The notes beneath the pieces are model-generated. The model did not search any database. It was not told where the DNA came from and was given only the letters and a program-made list of their open reading frames with translations. Shown piece after piece: positions 32,444-45,567 of a stretch of DNA of 64,000 nucleotides. Every line of letters begins with the position of its first letter. Positions within the stretch are counted from its first letter, which is position 1. The DNA is from Diaporthe sp. PMI_573 (taxonomy: Eukaryota; Ascomycota; Sordariomycetes; Diaporthales; Diaporthaceae), in contig JAJTUP010000016.1 of assembly GCA_021399435.1 (NCBI GenBank), positions 1,116,001 to 1,180,000 on the forward strand, written 5' to 3'. A program made the position numbers and the translations under genes.

Positions 32444-35400
32444 GTGGTTGAATTCCTTGCTTATATGCACGTATATATTGTTAAACCGTGGGGCTAAATG
32501 CATATAAGGCCCTCTAGGCCTACTCCCACAGCTTATCTTATCAGCCGAACAGGGGTGCCATGTCCACTTTGTAGAAGTACATCGGAGGGATTAGCCATAC
32601 AGCGGACGTCAGATATATCATTATTGATCTGATTGTGGCGCCCGGAGTATGTGAGGCCCCGCCTATCCTGGAGGAAAAGCTCTGAGGCTGAAGGAATAGC
32701 CAGAAGCTGTTGCAAGGTCCAGCTCGGACAAGTCAACAGTCTTGTGTTTTGGTCGCTGAGGTAGGTCTGGCGGTTTTGGGTTTCTCCGGTTGCAGTCGAA
32801 TGATGTCGGGGGATTCGACACCCAGGAGACTCCGAGGGCGACGGTGTGACTGATCAAGTACGCTACGATAGATCGAGGCCGGCCAAGAGAAACCTCTGCG
32901 GTTAATGGTGGGTACCGTATTAGCAGTGGCCCGCGCCGGCATTGCGGTAGCAAGCGAGCCCGAATTCTGGGTGATTGGACGAAGGCGTCTGACATTTCAC
33001 GGCACCCTCGGAGCAGAAATTCCTTGTAATTCTCACCCTGCATGCATCAAGGTGGGCGAATGATTGCATGATAACCCTGCAGATGTCAGGTCAGACGGGC
33101 AGGGAAGGGGGCCTTCGCGCCGACCTACCATGGCATCAAACAACGTGGGCGCCTTTCTGCTTTTCCCGCTCGAAGCCCGAGTCTGGAGAGCCCCACAGCC
33201 AAAACCCGGGCGGCAGACTTACATAGCACATTTGCTGTAGTGTGGATCAGAATGTGTTGCTCGTGGTATTGGGTTGGTCAAAGTCTGTCAGCGACCGTAC
33301 TTGCAGAAATGGGTCCCGACACGCCCGGTATGCCAAACAAGCCAGGTTAGGACCCGCCTGCAACTTTTTACAGTCAGGGATCGAGACCGCCAGGAATGCA
33401 GAATCTGACGGATTCGGTATGGGGAGCACCATCACTCTCAATGTTGGCGATATCGGTCAGACAGCACGTTGAGCCTTTATTGTACAATTGTACAGCCGTG
33501 GCCAGATTTAACCCAACCCCGGCGGCGCAGGCATGGACTTCGTGGCTGGAACATCATGGCAGCAGGTCTTGTGTGCAGGATGGTGTAGCTGTTTTCAGCG
33601 GCCGCGGCGCAAAGCTAACAGTATGAGGTAGGGCACGGGTCCTTATCGCAATCGTGAGAAAGTGAGGCTCCGTACATGCCGGCAGATTCTGACACTGTGA
33701 CAAGGGGGTTGGGCTCCGGAGTGACGTCGCGGCGCTAGTCGAGCCCCGTGAGTAATAAACTGCACGGCGCCGTGAAATCGGCGATCGCAGCAGCCCAAGG
33801 CCGAATGCCAACACTGGCTAGCGACCACTTGCGCTCGGCTGGGGCTGCGAGATCGTACGAGGCAGCTCGGTATCTGGTCGAAGATGCGGCCACCTGTGTC
33901 GCGTCTCGATGCAAGCTTGAGGCGAAACGAAACGGGGGGGGGGTGCCCCTGGGCAGCGTGGTAGTTGGCAAAGGTCGAAGCTGAAACCCGTCGTCCCGCC
34001 GCTCGTTGGATTTGCAGGATCGCGCCCGCGCCGCACCGCACAGGAATCCTCAGGATGCTCAGGACGCTCTCTGGGTGCGACAAGGTTCAGCTGACAAGAC
34101 GAACATGGATGGAAACCTGGCCAACGCGTGGGGTTTGTCTCGTGGCGCCGAGCAAAAACCCCGGGCTGACCAACTCAACTCCGGGGATGCCCTCTGTTGC
34201 ACGCATTTATGTGTATGTCGATAGTCTAGGGCGACGGCAAAGTCTTAGTCGCAGTGACTCATGGGCCGATCGCCTTGTTCTTATGCAGGCAGTTGCCAGC
34301 GCGTTGGGAGAAGCGTGAGTCAGCACTTGGGATTGTTGCGGCTGGTTCGTCGACTTGCTGCAATAATAGTCTGGTCCAAGGCCACTTTGGTGGTGAGGCA
34401 GGGTGGCATGTGATTGAAAGATCGCGTGTGACTGGACCGGACTTTGCGGATGGACCGGAGGAGGAAAAGCACGGCGGCGAGGGCGTGACAAAAAACGCGA
34501 GGACGAGGTTGAGGACGAGGAGGTTGTCGACACTCCCGAGCTCGATGGGCCGGTCGGATTCGACCCACCTGCGGTACCTGGAACCTGGGTACAGGGGTAC
34601 ATAAGGACCCCTCACAGTCTGTCCACAGTGTGCGATTCCTGAGCCTCGCCCAGCCTTGGGGGAAGCTACAGCTCCTTAGCACCTTAGCTGGGCAGACGAC
34701 CGTTGGTTTCTTTCACCCAGACAAGAAACTAATTGCCCAGTCGCGCCGCCTCGGCAGCCTCGGATCTTAGCTCTGCCCAAGAACGGCGCAAGGGACGTCC
34801 AGGAGCCCCCCAAGGGGAGCAGGCGTCAGCATGCTGTGAGACCTAGGTCAGTAGGGTATTCCGGGCGACTGGTTGGTGAGGTCATGCCGTTGTGTTCCCG
34901 CCCCGCAGGGTCAACGCGACAGGCTGAAGGGATGTGGGAGCTGGGAGCTGCAGTTGTGATTGTGGTATCATGGTCGTGGGCGGGTTTCGATCCCACTGAT
35001 TGATTCTCCTCTGCTGTTTCCCATTACCAATCCCGGCCGGCGCTTGGCCTGCCCCCAGTCATGGAAGTACTGTGCTCCATTCCGCCCACGACTGTTCTCG
35101 GTAGGTGCCACCTGCCGCCCCATCCACCATAACCACGAACGGGTCCAGTCCGAACAATATAACCATGCGCCCGCCTCGCCTGGGCTCGCCTGGGCTGGCC
35201 ATCCCATGTCATATCTGCCTCAGCCTTTGAGAGCTTTGGTCTCTTGTCTCGCTCCCGTCCCTACACAAGATCCCGTCCCCACCCCCTTACCCAACACAAG
35301 TACTTAAACTAGGCATCTATATCAACGCTGTTGCTGCCGAACTGATGCCCGCCTGAGCACACCGACATTGTCGCAGCAGTCGTCATAACTTTACAGTTCT

Positions 35401-35463
35401 TGCTGCCAGTACCAGTCGACAAGCTTCCTCCGTGTCGAAGCCCCATTTCTAGAATCAGTCCGA
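32444..35463. other. 3-kb gene-free region
   Basis: No ORF with a recognisable domain or plausible splice series. Contains a run of ten G at 33934-33943. The last 400 bp (CT- and AC-rich, many C tracts) look like the 5' leader of the Ytp1-like gene. Confidence 0.45.
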
Positions 35464-37511
35464 ATGCGACCGGCCACAAGACCTGCCTTCCGTCTGCTTG
35501 CAACAGCTGCGGTCCTGGGAGCCGTGCTCCCGGCCGTGCTGGCGCATGGAGATGAGGGCATAAACGTGGACGGGGATATGGACGGGGCCATGGACATGGG
35601 CGCCCAACAGCCGGAAAATGACGCTCAGGAATACCCGCCCAACTACTTCAGCCATCCGGAGTACAGGGGGGTTCTGGTTGCCCACATTGCACTGATGGTG
35701 CTGGGCTGGGTCTTCGTGCTGCCCCTGGGTGAGTCTCGGTCGAATGCGCCTTCTCGTGAGGTTTCTTGCTGACCCTTTTTGTGCGACAGCGACCATGTTC
35801 TCCCTCGCGCGGTCACGCTATACCCTTCCAACACAGTTCGCATTCCTCGCGGTTAACGCCCTCGGCGTCCTGTTCAGCACCATCTACAATGCCAAAACCC
35901 CCGATCTATACCCCGATAATGCGCACCACAAGCTGGGCTGGGTTGCGACCTGGATCCTCTCCGCGCAGGCCCTGGTCAGCCTGCTCGGACGCCTCGCTGG
36001 CGCGTTCAGCAGGAAGACCAACAGTGCGCTGAACACCTCCGAGCGCCAGGGCTTCCTCCCCGTCTCGCGAGCTGCCATGGACGAGCACCACCGCCTGCAT
36101 AGCTCGCCCTACAGCGCCTTGCACCGCCACTCGGATGATAGCGGCCACGGCACAGGGTCCCGGCCCGAATCGCCCAGAAGCTCATCCTTCTCGTCGACCC
36201 CTGACACTCTAGCTAGCCCCAGTGCTCAGACAGCGCACAAGACCTTCCACGATGAGGACGAGGATCTCGAGGCTGATCTCGACCTTCCTGCCTTGCGGCG
36301 AGGTGATGCCATCCGCAACTTTGCGACCAAGATTGGCTCCAAGATCTCCTCGCGCGCGTGGCGGGTCCTGATCCTCGCCTACAACGTCGTTGATCGCACG
36401 AGCATGATCCTGGGTTTTGTGGCGCTGTGTACTGGTGTCATTACTTACGGCCGATTCTTCGAAGGAGGCATGATCTTCACGGGCCTCGCACACTGGATCA
36501 AGGGCGGCTTCTTCTTCTGGCTGGGCATCTTCACTCTTGGGAGGTGGTGCGGCAGCTTCGGTGACCTTGGATGGGTAAGTCATCAGCCCTGCTCCTCTAA
36601 CCGACAAGCAGCGCCGTTCTTGTGTTGCGACGGAATACTAACGCCGCGGTACGTGATACAGGCGTGGAATGTGAAACCCAAATCTGCCAGCGGCCGATGG
36701 ACCCCGTCCGCCGAGTTCGTCGAGAGCGCTCTCATCTTCTTCTACGGCTCGACCAACATTTTCCTGGAACACCTAGGCGGTTGGGGCGGCGGGTGGAGCG
36801 CCGAAGACCTCGAGCATATCTCAATTACCGTGCTTTTCATCGGAGGTGGCCTGGTAAGTAGTCATCCCCCTCTCTGGAGCCTCATCGCCTTACCCGGCAC
36901 GCGCTACTGCACCAACGCGGCGACGCTAACCGCTTGTACCCCAGTGTGGCATGTTGATCGAGTCCATAAGCATCCGCGACCTGCTGAACACCACCGTCGC
37001 TGAGGCAGCGCAGGAAGCCTACGACGAGGATGAGCGCGAGATGGCTCTTGAGGAGCCGCGCTCATACAACTTCTCCACAAACCCGATCCCGGCGCTCGTG
37101 ATCTTCCTGCTCGGGATCATGATGTCCAGCCACACGCAGCAGTCCATGATCAGCTCCATGGTGCACAAGCAGTGGGGCAACCTGCTGACGGGTGCATCTT
37201 TCGCCCGCGGCTTCTCGTACGTCCTCACGTATCTCAAGCCGCCCACGTCTGTCCTGCCATCGCGACCGCCCACGGAACTCCTCACCAGCTTCGGGCTGAT
37301 GGCGGGCGGCATCATCTTTATGGCCTCGAGCGGCGATACCGTCCTGGGAATGATCAACCAGAACCTGGACGCCATGTTCATGTACACCGTGACCATGGGC
37401 CTGATCGGCGTCTTCATGGCGTGGGAGATCATTCTCATCGCCATCAAGGGCTGGGCCGTGCGAAAGGAAACCGGCAAGCCGAGGACGCCCCGGAAATACT
37501 ACGAGGCGTGA
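35464..37511 (+). CDS. Ytp1-like multi-pass membrane protein
   Basis: Four exons: 35464-35728, 35790-36574, 36662-36853, 36945-37511, in phase, giving 602 aa. It starts with a hydrophobic signal-like segment (LLATAAVLGAVLPAVLAHG), then an acidic Asp/Met-rich luminal stretch. A transmembrane pair (VLVAHIALMVLGWVFVLPL, then FAFLAVNALGVLFSTIY) corresponds to DUF2427. A long hydrophilic Ser/His/Asp-rich loop (about residues 160-270) follows, then a YTP1 domain with about six to eight further helices (VDRTSMILGFVALCTGVITY, HWIKGGFFFWLGIFTLGRW, ALVIFLLGIMMSS and others). The C-terminus is cytosolic and basic. The histidine residues in helices are typical of the family, which is related to cytochrome b561-like and mitochondrial/ER membrane proteins. 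The precise function is not known even in yeast. Confidence 0.88.
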
Positions 37512-39143
37512 AAGTCGACAACGGTACGACGTGACGGCCGTATATTTGTGGTGTAACGCAGACCAACCTCTTCCACCAGAGGGGCTGCCTGGATTCATTC
37601 CACGCCACCAAAGCGTGCGGAGTTTTGTATTTTTTGTTTTGTTCTTTTCTCCGCCTTTCCTTAAGTTTTGGAGTCTGATCGCCCATGATACCCAATTTAT
37701 ACCAAACCGACCGTTTGCAGCATTTACAAGGGATGAATGACAGGGGGCCTGGGGGAGCAGACGAAACCCGGGGTATACAGAAGTGATTGGGCCGGCATGA
37801 TACCCCCTCTTGGTTATGAAACGCGTTCGTTATTGATTATTGTCACCCCTTTTCGGGGAGTTCTATAGAACGAGCAGGTCACTGGGGGTTGAGACCTGAT
37901 GGCTGCGAGCGATTGACTTGCCTCAGACGCTTTTTGTAGACACGCAGCGTGTTGAGCACCAGCGAGACATAGATGTACGAATGTAATGGCTCATTGATTT
38001 GAATCGATCGGATTGAAGAGATCTTGTGGTCATGTCATCTGTGACGTTGGGGGATTTGACATGATGTGCCTCGCCTTGTGTCAAGGACAGGTCGTGGCGA
38101 CCGCCGTATTTTGTCTGTTGAACCCCTCAACCTGCTGTTCTGGTCGCACCGATGACCCACAGAGGTGGCTTTCCTGGCCGTGTGCTATTCCCTAGTCTTC
38201 ATCATAGTTGTGGACGCAGAATGTGAGGTGAGCCTCATCAACCGGCCAGGGATCATGAACCTGCCTAATTCAAGTGATGCTGGCCAGATGCGGAACACCT
38301 GACCGGTAGTCAAGACCGGCCGTAGCGGGCGGAGAACATGAATGGCGAGATGGCCGGCTGGCCTCTATCAGGAACTGCTGGACAAGTGAGGCTGCACATC
38401 GTATCTCGAGCTGCAGGCGGAGGTGTGGCTTAGGGCGGCGACAGGAGATTGTTTTCAATGGTAAGAGCTATCACAAGACAGAGAGCTTGCGCTACTACAC
38501 CCGACATCCGCAGAGTCCCAACCTTCATCACAAGTAGTAATTTGTCACCAGGAGTCACGATAGTAAGGCACACAGGTTTCGTTGTCGGGGCAGTAGCATT
38601 ATTGAATTCAATCCCACTCCGGTCTCAAGAGCCGGAGCATCCGTCCTGTCCTCGCTATTCATCGCTCAGCTCGTACGGGGTTTTTCCTTTTTCTGTTTTA
38701 TATACGCGTACTGGTTGGAGTAGGTATATATGTATGTACAAGTTCCACATATCGATACATGTACTTCGGACTCGCTCTTGTTTTGAGGGATCTCCGGCGC
38801 GCCCCCGTGGCTGGGCTCTCTCTCTCTCGCTCTCTCTCGACAAGCACCCTCCGGGTTGTCTCCCCCACGATTCGAGGCTGGCCTCGAAGAACCGAACGCA
38901 GGCCTGCGTTACTCGTCGCATTTTCCTTTTCCCGCCTGTCGCCCGCCCGCCCCCGACTAATTTTTCCATCCGCCTCCGACGGTGACGCGTTATGATGTGC
39001 GCTATGTACACGAGTTTTCGTTGTTGCTTGGTGGTCATGTATCTCATAGATGTGCGTTGATGAGGTAGTTGGATATCAAAAGACAAAAGAGGAAGAATAG
39101 TAGTGGTATAGTAGTTGAGGTAGTGGGTATATGTAGGGAATCA
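37512..39143. other. Convergent intergenic region, 1.6 kb
   Basis: Between the 3' ends of the Ytp1-like and mucin-like genes. Contains a CT-repeat near 38818-38841 and no supported gene. Confidence 0.45.
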
Positions 39144-41321
39144 TCATAAAGCATAGCCCATCCTCACGCTGCCCTGGCTCGTCCTGCGGCTGTTCCCAGG
39201 GTAGGCGGCCCGGGGGCCCACGTCCGGGCCCGGATCACTCCACTCGTCCATGCTGCCCTCGCTGACGCCGCTGGTGTACTTGGAGCTGCCCAGGCTGTCC
39301 CCCCTGGCGTGTGCGGCGGGCACTGGCTTCCGGATGACGTCGCCCCCGGGCGCTGATCTGCCGCCCGCCCCGAAGCCGGACTGGTGTCCGATCGGGATGC
39401 TGCCGCTAGTGCTGGGATATCGCCGTTCGCCACCACTGCCAACGGTGGAAAACGTGCTCGACGCCACGGCAGACCGGTCGAAGGTGCTCGAGCCCTGCGA
39501 TAGCGGCTCCAGGTCGAAGGGGTCAGACCGGAACTTGTTGCGCCTGGTGTTGAAGCTTTCGAAGCTCGCGGCGCTGACGGCGCTCTCGCGCATGTACATC
39601 GTTGACTCATAGCCACCCGGCCGTGAGGTCGCTCCACTGGGCGGCCGCGAGGCCCCGCCGTTGACCACCCTGAGATCCATGACCTGGTTTAAATCGATGG
39701 TGGTGCCCACGGACACGCCCCTCGAGCGGCGGATGTCGGCGACGTAAGAGGATGGCTGTGGGGCATAGGCAGGTCCCGGGATCGCATTTGCATCAGAGAA
39801 GGGGTTGTTGGCGCCCGAGACGAGGAATGGGGCCGGTTTGGCACTGTTGCTTGTAATGGCGTTCACGTCACTGAAGGGGTCCTGGCCGAAACTCAGGTTC
39901 AGGCCTCCCAGCACGGAGTCGCTGCCGCCGCGCGTCCGTGACATTCGGCGTCTCTGGGCCTCGCGGTCCAATTCGTTGTCGTCCATGTTGAGCAAGGTGA
40001 GGAAATCGGGCTTGTTGGTTACCGGCCTTGTCCTCGGGTTCTCCTTCTCCTTCATGCTGCCACCAAGCCCGCGGGCGGCGAAGATGTCGTTCTTATTCTC
40101 GTTCCATCCTGGGTCACGCATCTTCGGCCCCCTAAGTTTGGTCCAGACGGCCGCTATCCGGTCCTTGAAGGACAAATCATCCCCGTCGTTTTGTGGCAGA
40201 GCGGACGAGTTCTTCCTCCCTCTGTCGGCCACGGGTGATGAATCCATGTACTGAGAGTTGCCCCTGTTCATATCCACGCTGCGCCCGCTGTTTGTGCTGG
40301 AGATGCTGCGTATGCTGCCGCTACGCGCGATGCGGCCACGGACACGGCTGTATTGTGCCCTAAGGGCGACCTTGACCTTGGTGGACCGGGGAGTAGGTCC
40401 AATGCTGTCACGCTCGATCATGTAACCTCCCTGGCGGTCCCTACCAAACCCTGGATCGGCGGATAGTGGTGTGAGTAGCGTGCTCCGCCGCTTCCTCATC
40501 ATCCGCCTCCTCCAGAACCATATCAGAAAGGCAACCAGGCTAATGACGGCTACACCACCAACAACGCCACCGGCCACGGCAATAGTTGAGCCGGAGCCGC
40601 TGCGGCTTGGCCCACCGCCATTCCCGCCGACCGGAACCACACTGACTCCGGACGTACTCTCGGCCGCGTCTGGCGCCTGTGGGTTGTTTGCTGGCGTCCC
40701 CGAGCCAGCCCCTATCGTCGTCAGGGGCGCCGCCGAGGACGCGGTATCGGATGGAGCGAGTTCACTCTGCGGTGGCGGGGCTGCAGCAGGGTCTGCTACC
40801 GACGGCGTGGGCACCGCTGCTGGTGTGGTGGGCACCGCCGCTATCGAGGTGGACACAGGGGTCGCGACCGCTGGGACGCTGGTGTCAGCTACACTAGCCT
40901 GAGGTTGTGGCGCAACGGCTACCGAAGGTATTGATTCTATAGTGACAGAGCTAGAGAACGAGCTAGAGCTGACGGGAGGAGGGAACTGTGGTATTGACGT
41001 CGAGGGTGTCGCCACGGCAGGCGGCGTAGCGACAACGACCGGAGCCGCGGTCGTCGGCTCTACCTGGGGTGGCGGCACGAGCACTTGCGGCTGTGAGGCG
41101 GCCGGAGCTGGTGTGGCTACTACCACAGGCGGCGGACTCGACGAGGAAGACGAGGAAGAGGACGAAGACGACGAGCTTGACGATGAAGACGAGCTCGTAC
41201 TTGTGGTGCTCGCCGGCGGAGGGCTGGCCTGAGTGGCAGATCTCGGCACAGCCGTACACCTCTTCCCGTTGAGCGTCGTAACAAATGTCCCCTCGGTGGG
41301 GAAGTTGGGACTCGTCGACAT
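39144..41321 (-). CDS. Mucin-like single-pass transmembrane protein
   Basis: Intronless, 725 aa from ATG 41321. Residues 1-240 are Ser/Thr/Pro/Ala-rich with a run of about 25 Ser near residues 42-65, as in an O-glycosylated stalk. One clear membrane helix (IAVAGGVVGGVAVISLVAFLIWFW, about 246-269) is followed by a stop-transfer cluster RRRMMRKRR. The remaining 450 aa are a polar Ser/Arg/Gly-rich cytoplasmic tail. The layout resembles fungal cell-wall sensor or polarity proteins, but there is no WSC domain and no cleavable signal peptide at this start. It is therefore either a type III protein or missing a short upstream exon. Antisense ORFs over the Ser run are composition artefacts. Specific function unknown. 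Confidence 0.75.
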   Translation of the reverse strand: MSTSPNFPTEGTFVTTLNGKRCTAVPRSATQASPPPASTTSTSSSSSSSSSSSSSSSSSSSSPPPVVVATPAPAASQPQVLVPPPQVEPTTAAPVVVATPPAVATPSTSIPQFPPPVSSSSFSSSVTIESIPSVAVAPQPQASVADTSVPAVATPVSTSIAAVPTTPAAVPTPSVADPAAAPPPQSELAPSDTASSAAPLTTIGAGSGTPANNPQAPDAAESTSGVSVVPVGGNGGGPSRSGSGSTIAVAGGVVGGVAVISLVAFLIWFWRRRMMRKRRSTLLTPLSADPGFGRDRQGGYMIERDSIGPTPRSTKVKVALRAQYSRVRGRIARSGSIRSISSTNSGRSVDMNRGNSQYMDSSPVADRGRKNSSALPQNDGDDLSFKDRIAAVWTKLRGPKMRDPGWNENKNDIFAARGLGGSMKEKENPRTRPVTNKPDFLTLLNMDDNELDREAQRRRMSRTRGGSDSVLGGLNLSFGQDPFSDVNAITSNSAKPAPFLVSGANNPFSDANAIPGPAYAPQPSSYVADIRRSRGVSVGTTIDLNQVMDLRVVNGGASRPPSGATSRPGGYESTMYMRESAVSAASFESFNTRRNKFRSDPFDLEPLSQGSSTFDRSAVASSTFSTVGSGGERRYPSTSGSIPIGHQSGFGAGGRSAPGGDVIRKPVPAAHARGDSLGSSKYTSGVSEGSMDEWSDPGPDVGPRAAYPGNSRRTSQGSVRMGYAL

Positions 41322-41870
41322 GATGATGATGTTCGGGAGCCTCGTATATGGGCGTCTATGATGGGCGATTCCAGTCGCAAAACCCGCTCGAAAATAAACT
41401 TCTCACTGTACAACAGGAGACAACCCCCTCTCAAAGGGGGGTAAAAGAAGTGAAGACGTAGGCCTCTCGGGCCATCAAAGTCGGTTCAGATTCATCCAGG
41501 TGATGGCGCGGCCCGTCTCGACTGGTTGGTGTTCGTGTTGATTGTCGTTGTCGTTGTCGTCACTGTCCTGAGTGTGCAACGGGCACAGGAGAGGCTGATG
41601 AGGCAGGCAGGGCAACCTTAACACCAGGACGGCGAGGGTGGTGAGTGGTTTTGTTGAACGGGCAGAAGCGAGTTCTGGCGCCAAATGTTTGAGAAAGAGC
41701 AGATTCAGATCAAACCATGGAGGGAAACCTGCGACAGGGCAGGGAGAGGCAGGGCTGGCATAGCAGACAAGGAGCAGGAGGGAAGAGGAGAAAAAAACGG
41801 ACGAAGGGGTGACGGCAGAGAGAGTGAGGTGTCACACGGTCACAGGTGGAGGGTTCCCTGGGTTGTCTTC

Positions 41871-41912
41871 CTGGTTCCTCTCTGGTTCCTCTCTGGTTCC
41901 TCTGGTTCCTCT
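41871..41912. repeat. (CTGGTTCCTCT)n minisatellite
   Basis: Three perfect 11-bp units plus an overlapping fourth. Confidence 0.9.
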
Positions 41913-44900
41913 GGGATGCTTGGGGTTTGTGCATCCGGTGCCGAGCAGAGAGGAGCATGGCAGAACCGCGGCATGGGCATCGTCGAAACAAGAGAGGTGG
42001 ATCAGCCGGGTCGGGGTCGGGGCATGGGGCATGAGGCATGGGTTGGAAAGGGAAAGCGAAAGTGATGTGGTGGGACACGGCAGGGGGGAGCGCGGACAGC
42101 GGGCGGCACGATGTCGTCGGGCATGGAGTCATGGGTGGGCTCCCAGGCTCCCTGGGGGCGGCGGCGTTGACTGCGTTGAGAGAGGCTAGCGACGGTGGTG
42201 TTTGAAGTAAGAAGCAGACAAGGCTGGGATTGGCCGAGGACGAGGGGTGGTGCGTGCCCATGTCAGTCGTCTGTCCCGATGCGTCGTGCCTTCTGTCCCT
42301 TCTCGGTCGTACTTGGGCGGTACGGCACGTACACGACCTGGGTACTTTGGTGGTGAGTCTGGTGAGCCTCAAAGTCTCCACTTCCTGTGCACACACATTC
42401 CCTCATTGCCTCACCACACACACACTTGGAGGAGACACCCAGGCACCCTGCACCTTGGCACCGTTGGTAGAACGGCGCTTTGATGCTGTCACCCCTGTCC
42501 TGCGACACGTTTTGCAGCATCCAAGCCAGGGGCATGCTACCTTAAACCTGGGCACGGCACAGGTGGCCTACTGTATTCGCCTGTGCCTGCATAGTCGCTG
42601 CCTCTACTGCCGCCCTCCAACAATATCTTGGTGCATCGGCGACGGCATCTAACCTATACTGTGCACAGTAGTGTGCTATGCAATATGCACCACTGCACAG
42701 ATTCCTGGCGACAGGGTGTGCCAGGACCTCAGGTTTGTGTGCTTGGTTCGTTGATGCAAATCCTATCCCTATTCTACCCTCACTCACGCACTGGTTTGGA
42801 CGAGGCTGTGCTGGTGCTTGCTGGTGCTTGCTGGTGGTGTTGTTATGCATGCGTCTGTCGACGGAGATGTACATGGGTCGTCGTGTGAAGGCTAGTAGCC
42901 GTCCCATCCCATCTCATCGACAGATGCTTCATCAGGATGGGTGAGGCGTCTCGCCCTCTACCTGGCCTCTGATGAGATACACACTCTTGCACACTCACTC
43001 GCACAACTCTTTACACAGCACTACTACGTCGTACTGCATCCCGCGTATTGCAGAACAGGACTTGGGGCACGACAGGGAGCGGCGCTTCCCCATGAAACAG
43101 GCGGGCACGACGTGGATGATGTTTTAGGTTTCAGCCGCCTCTCCTGGGCTAGCAGCGTGCCGCCCCTCCTGCGATTGGGTTAGAGCCGAAGGCCCCATCT
43201 TTCTGTCGGCCGTCGGCGACGGCGTCGGCGACGGAGCCTCCACTCATACCACGCCTCTGCCATTCATGATTGTCTTGCGGACCGTGAGGCCGGCCCGCTC
43301 ATCTGGTCCGTACCCAAGGTGTTCAAGTTCTTGGGTTTATGGTTCTCTCGGTTTTGTCCTCTTACATTACACATCTGGGCTGTGCATCATGCCTCGTCCT
43401 GTACCAGAGTCGTGACAAACAAACCGTCGCCGACTCTGCTGTTGGCCAAGCCGGTGTCTCAGCCGACACATCAACACAGGCCCTTGGGCTATTTCCAGTC
43501 TGAAAGGGGACAGATCAGCCCCAGGGTGCTCACACTATAACCCCCCATCCGATCCTCTGCTCGACGACACCGAGTTGGGTTGACACGCGACGTGTTACGC
43601 ACTAGACGCACCTCGCCTTCTCCCGCCAATGCCAACGCCCCCTTTCCTATGACCCCCTCATTGACCCTGAGGGCCACAGCCGCAAAAGATGGGAGGATTT
43701 CCAGGGAGCAGAGCCAAAATCAGATGGCTGGGTGCCTCTCACTCGCCCAAGTGTCTGTTCTCGCCGCAGATCATGGCAGTAAAAAAGGCCCTAATGGCCA
43801 GCCCGTCGCTCACCCGTCAGTCGTCCGGACTCGATATGCACAGAGCTAGTGCCTTGTCGTCGTCGCGGTCGAATCAAGAGCGTGTGTGACTACGACTCGA
43901 TCACTTGGCCAGAACCGACTGACTGAGACTGGTGATGGATGAGATGGAACTGGTCAACGGTCGTCAGGAGTCAAGGTCCCAGGTTCAGGTTCGAGGTTTG
44001 CCCTTCGGCGTGGGCGATCACTCGCCCGCCACGGACCGCCGCAGATGGTGCCGCGCTGCGGTGGGATGAGACTATCACCACGGTACGCAGCCAGGCCGTG
44101 TAGTAGAAGCAAAGAGGGCCAGCGAATCCCGTGGGCCAGCAGCGACGGTGACGTTGTGTTTCCGACCGAGGAACCGAGAGATCAAGCGGTTTCCGGGCCC
44201 CAGGATCCACTGCACATCACACCGATCGGAGCAAATCCCAGGACCTTCCGAGTCTCAGCTGCGCGCCTGTCAACCGGCAAAAGTCCCCGTCAAGGTTGAG
44301 TTCGTTTCCTTCCCCGCGCCCGGGCTCAAAATCGTCAGTTTTTGTCTGTCGCATCTGCTGTTGCTGTACAGGTCCCGTGTCGCTGGTAAGCTTGTTATGC
44401 ACCACCACCACCGCACCCACAACGCATGGACAACCTTATCGGCGCTCAGATCTTGACTGCTACGCCTGCCCGCTCGACAACTAGGCCTCGCCTGGTCAAT
44501 GCTTGGTCTTGCAAGACGCATGAGCAGGTGGACATGTATTTGTGATCTCGCCTGAGGGTTCGGGTTCGGAACCGGACACCACGGTCGAGTCAGGAATCCT
44601 GTAACCAGGACGAACTGCATAAATTGTGATTGAGTGCAAGGCACCCTGACTTCTCCTCTTTCCATCTTATAAGCCCTGCCTTGGTGATAGTTGACGCCGG
44701 TGGAAACCTTACGATCGACAAGTGCTACTGGTAGGTGACGACCCAGGTTCAAAGACCCCTCGGCATTACCAGGCATACCAAGCCAGCCCCGCCCATAGAC
44801 CATGATACGGCCAGGGGGGCTTGAGACGGGCGCCAATTGAGCTCCCTGTAGGTGCAGGTGCAGGTTGACGCAGCACGCAGCAAGCGAATGCCTCCGTCGT

Positions 44901-44918
44901 ATTATTCAGTTACTACCC

Positions 44919-44948
44919 TGCCTTGCCTTGCCTTGCCATGCCATGTCT
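44919..44948. repeat. (CCTTG)n tandem repeat
   Basis: Imperfect pentamers CTGCC/CCTTG/CCATG over about 30 bp. Confidence 0.8.
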
Positions 44949-45567
44949 TGCCGCATTTCCGTAATGCCGTGTCACGCCCACAGCGGAAGCTATCGCCTAC
45001 TACACAGTACGTCGTCAATTGCCAGCGCCTTTTTGTGAGGCTCTCTTTGACAATTGGGTTGGTTGATGCCTTGATCCAGGGTTACGACCTACCGAGAGGA
45101 AGCCGAAGACGAGGACACCTTGGCAGACACTGTGTGGCTTTCCTGTCAGACACGTCGACAGCCAGTCGACAGCCAGTCGACAACTCGACTGATCCCGCCC
45201 AGGACAGCCTCAGATCGAGCTACCGTGTGCCATCACCAACATCCACGTCTCTTTCCGTTTCTACCTCTCTCTTTAATCCTCCTCTTCATCGGTAGACCCT
45301 GCTTGTCCTGATCAGCGTGACTGCCGACGAGGCAAGCTACTGGCCACATCCTCCACCATCGGACAAGGCCAGCACCGTGTTTGAGTCGGGCTGATCTCGT
45401 CGCCGATCACATCCTCCATCCGCCTCAGCCCATCGCCGCGCCTATGAGCCTGCATCCATTGACACCGGGTCTAAGTTAGCTCTGGCCCTCGAACTGCTTC
45501 TTGTGTCTTCTCCAACCGGCTGTCCCTCCGGACCCGTACTCGTTTAGGGACGACCAAACAGAACATC

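Larger units (their letters stand above)
41322..45567. other. 4.2-kb gene-free region rich in short tandem repeats
   Basis: No gene supported. Several local repeats occur: CTGGTTCCTCT near 41871-41912, TGCTTGCTGG near 42810-42835, GTCGGCGACGGC near 43206-43232, and CCTTG near 44919-44948. Long antisense ORFs here consist of the repeat translations. It probably holds the long 5' regions of the two flanking, divergently transcribed genes. Confidence 0.45.

Noticed and set aside
40471..41259. ORFs of poly-acidic or Gly/Ala composition opposite the mucin-like gene
   Set aside because: Translations of the Ser/Ala/Pro codon repeats on the opposite strand.
41710..42396. 228-codon minus-strand ORF with repeated Asn-Gln-Arg-Gly-Thr units
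   Set aside because: It mainly translates the CTGGTTCCTCT minisatellite and G/C-rich DNA. No domain and no splice structure.
44740..44765. B-box-like GGTTCAAAGACC as a tRNA
   Set aside because: No matching acceptor, D arm or anticodon arm could be folded around it.
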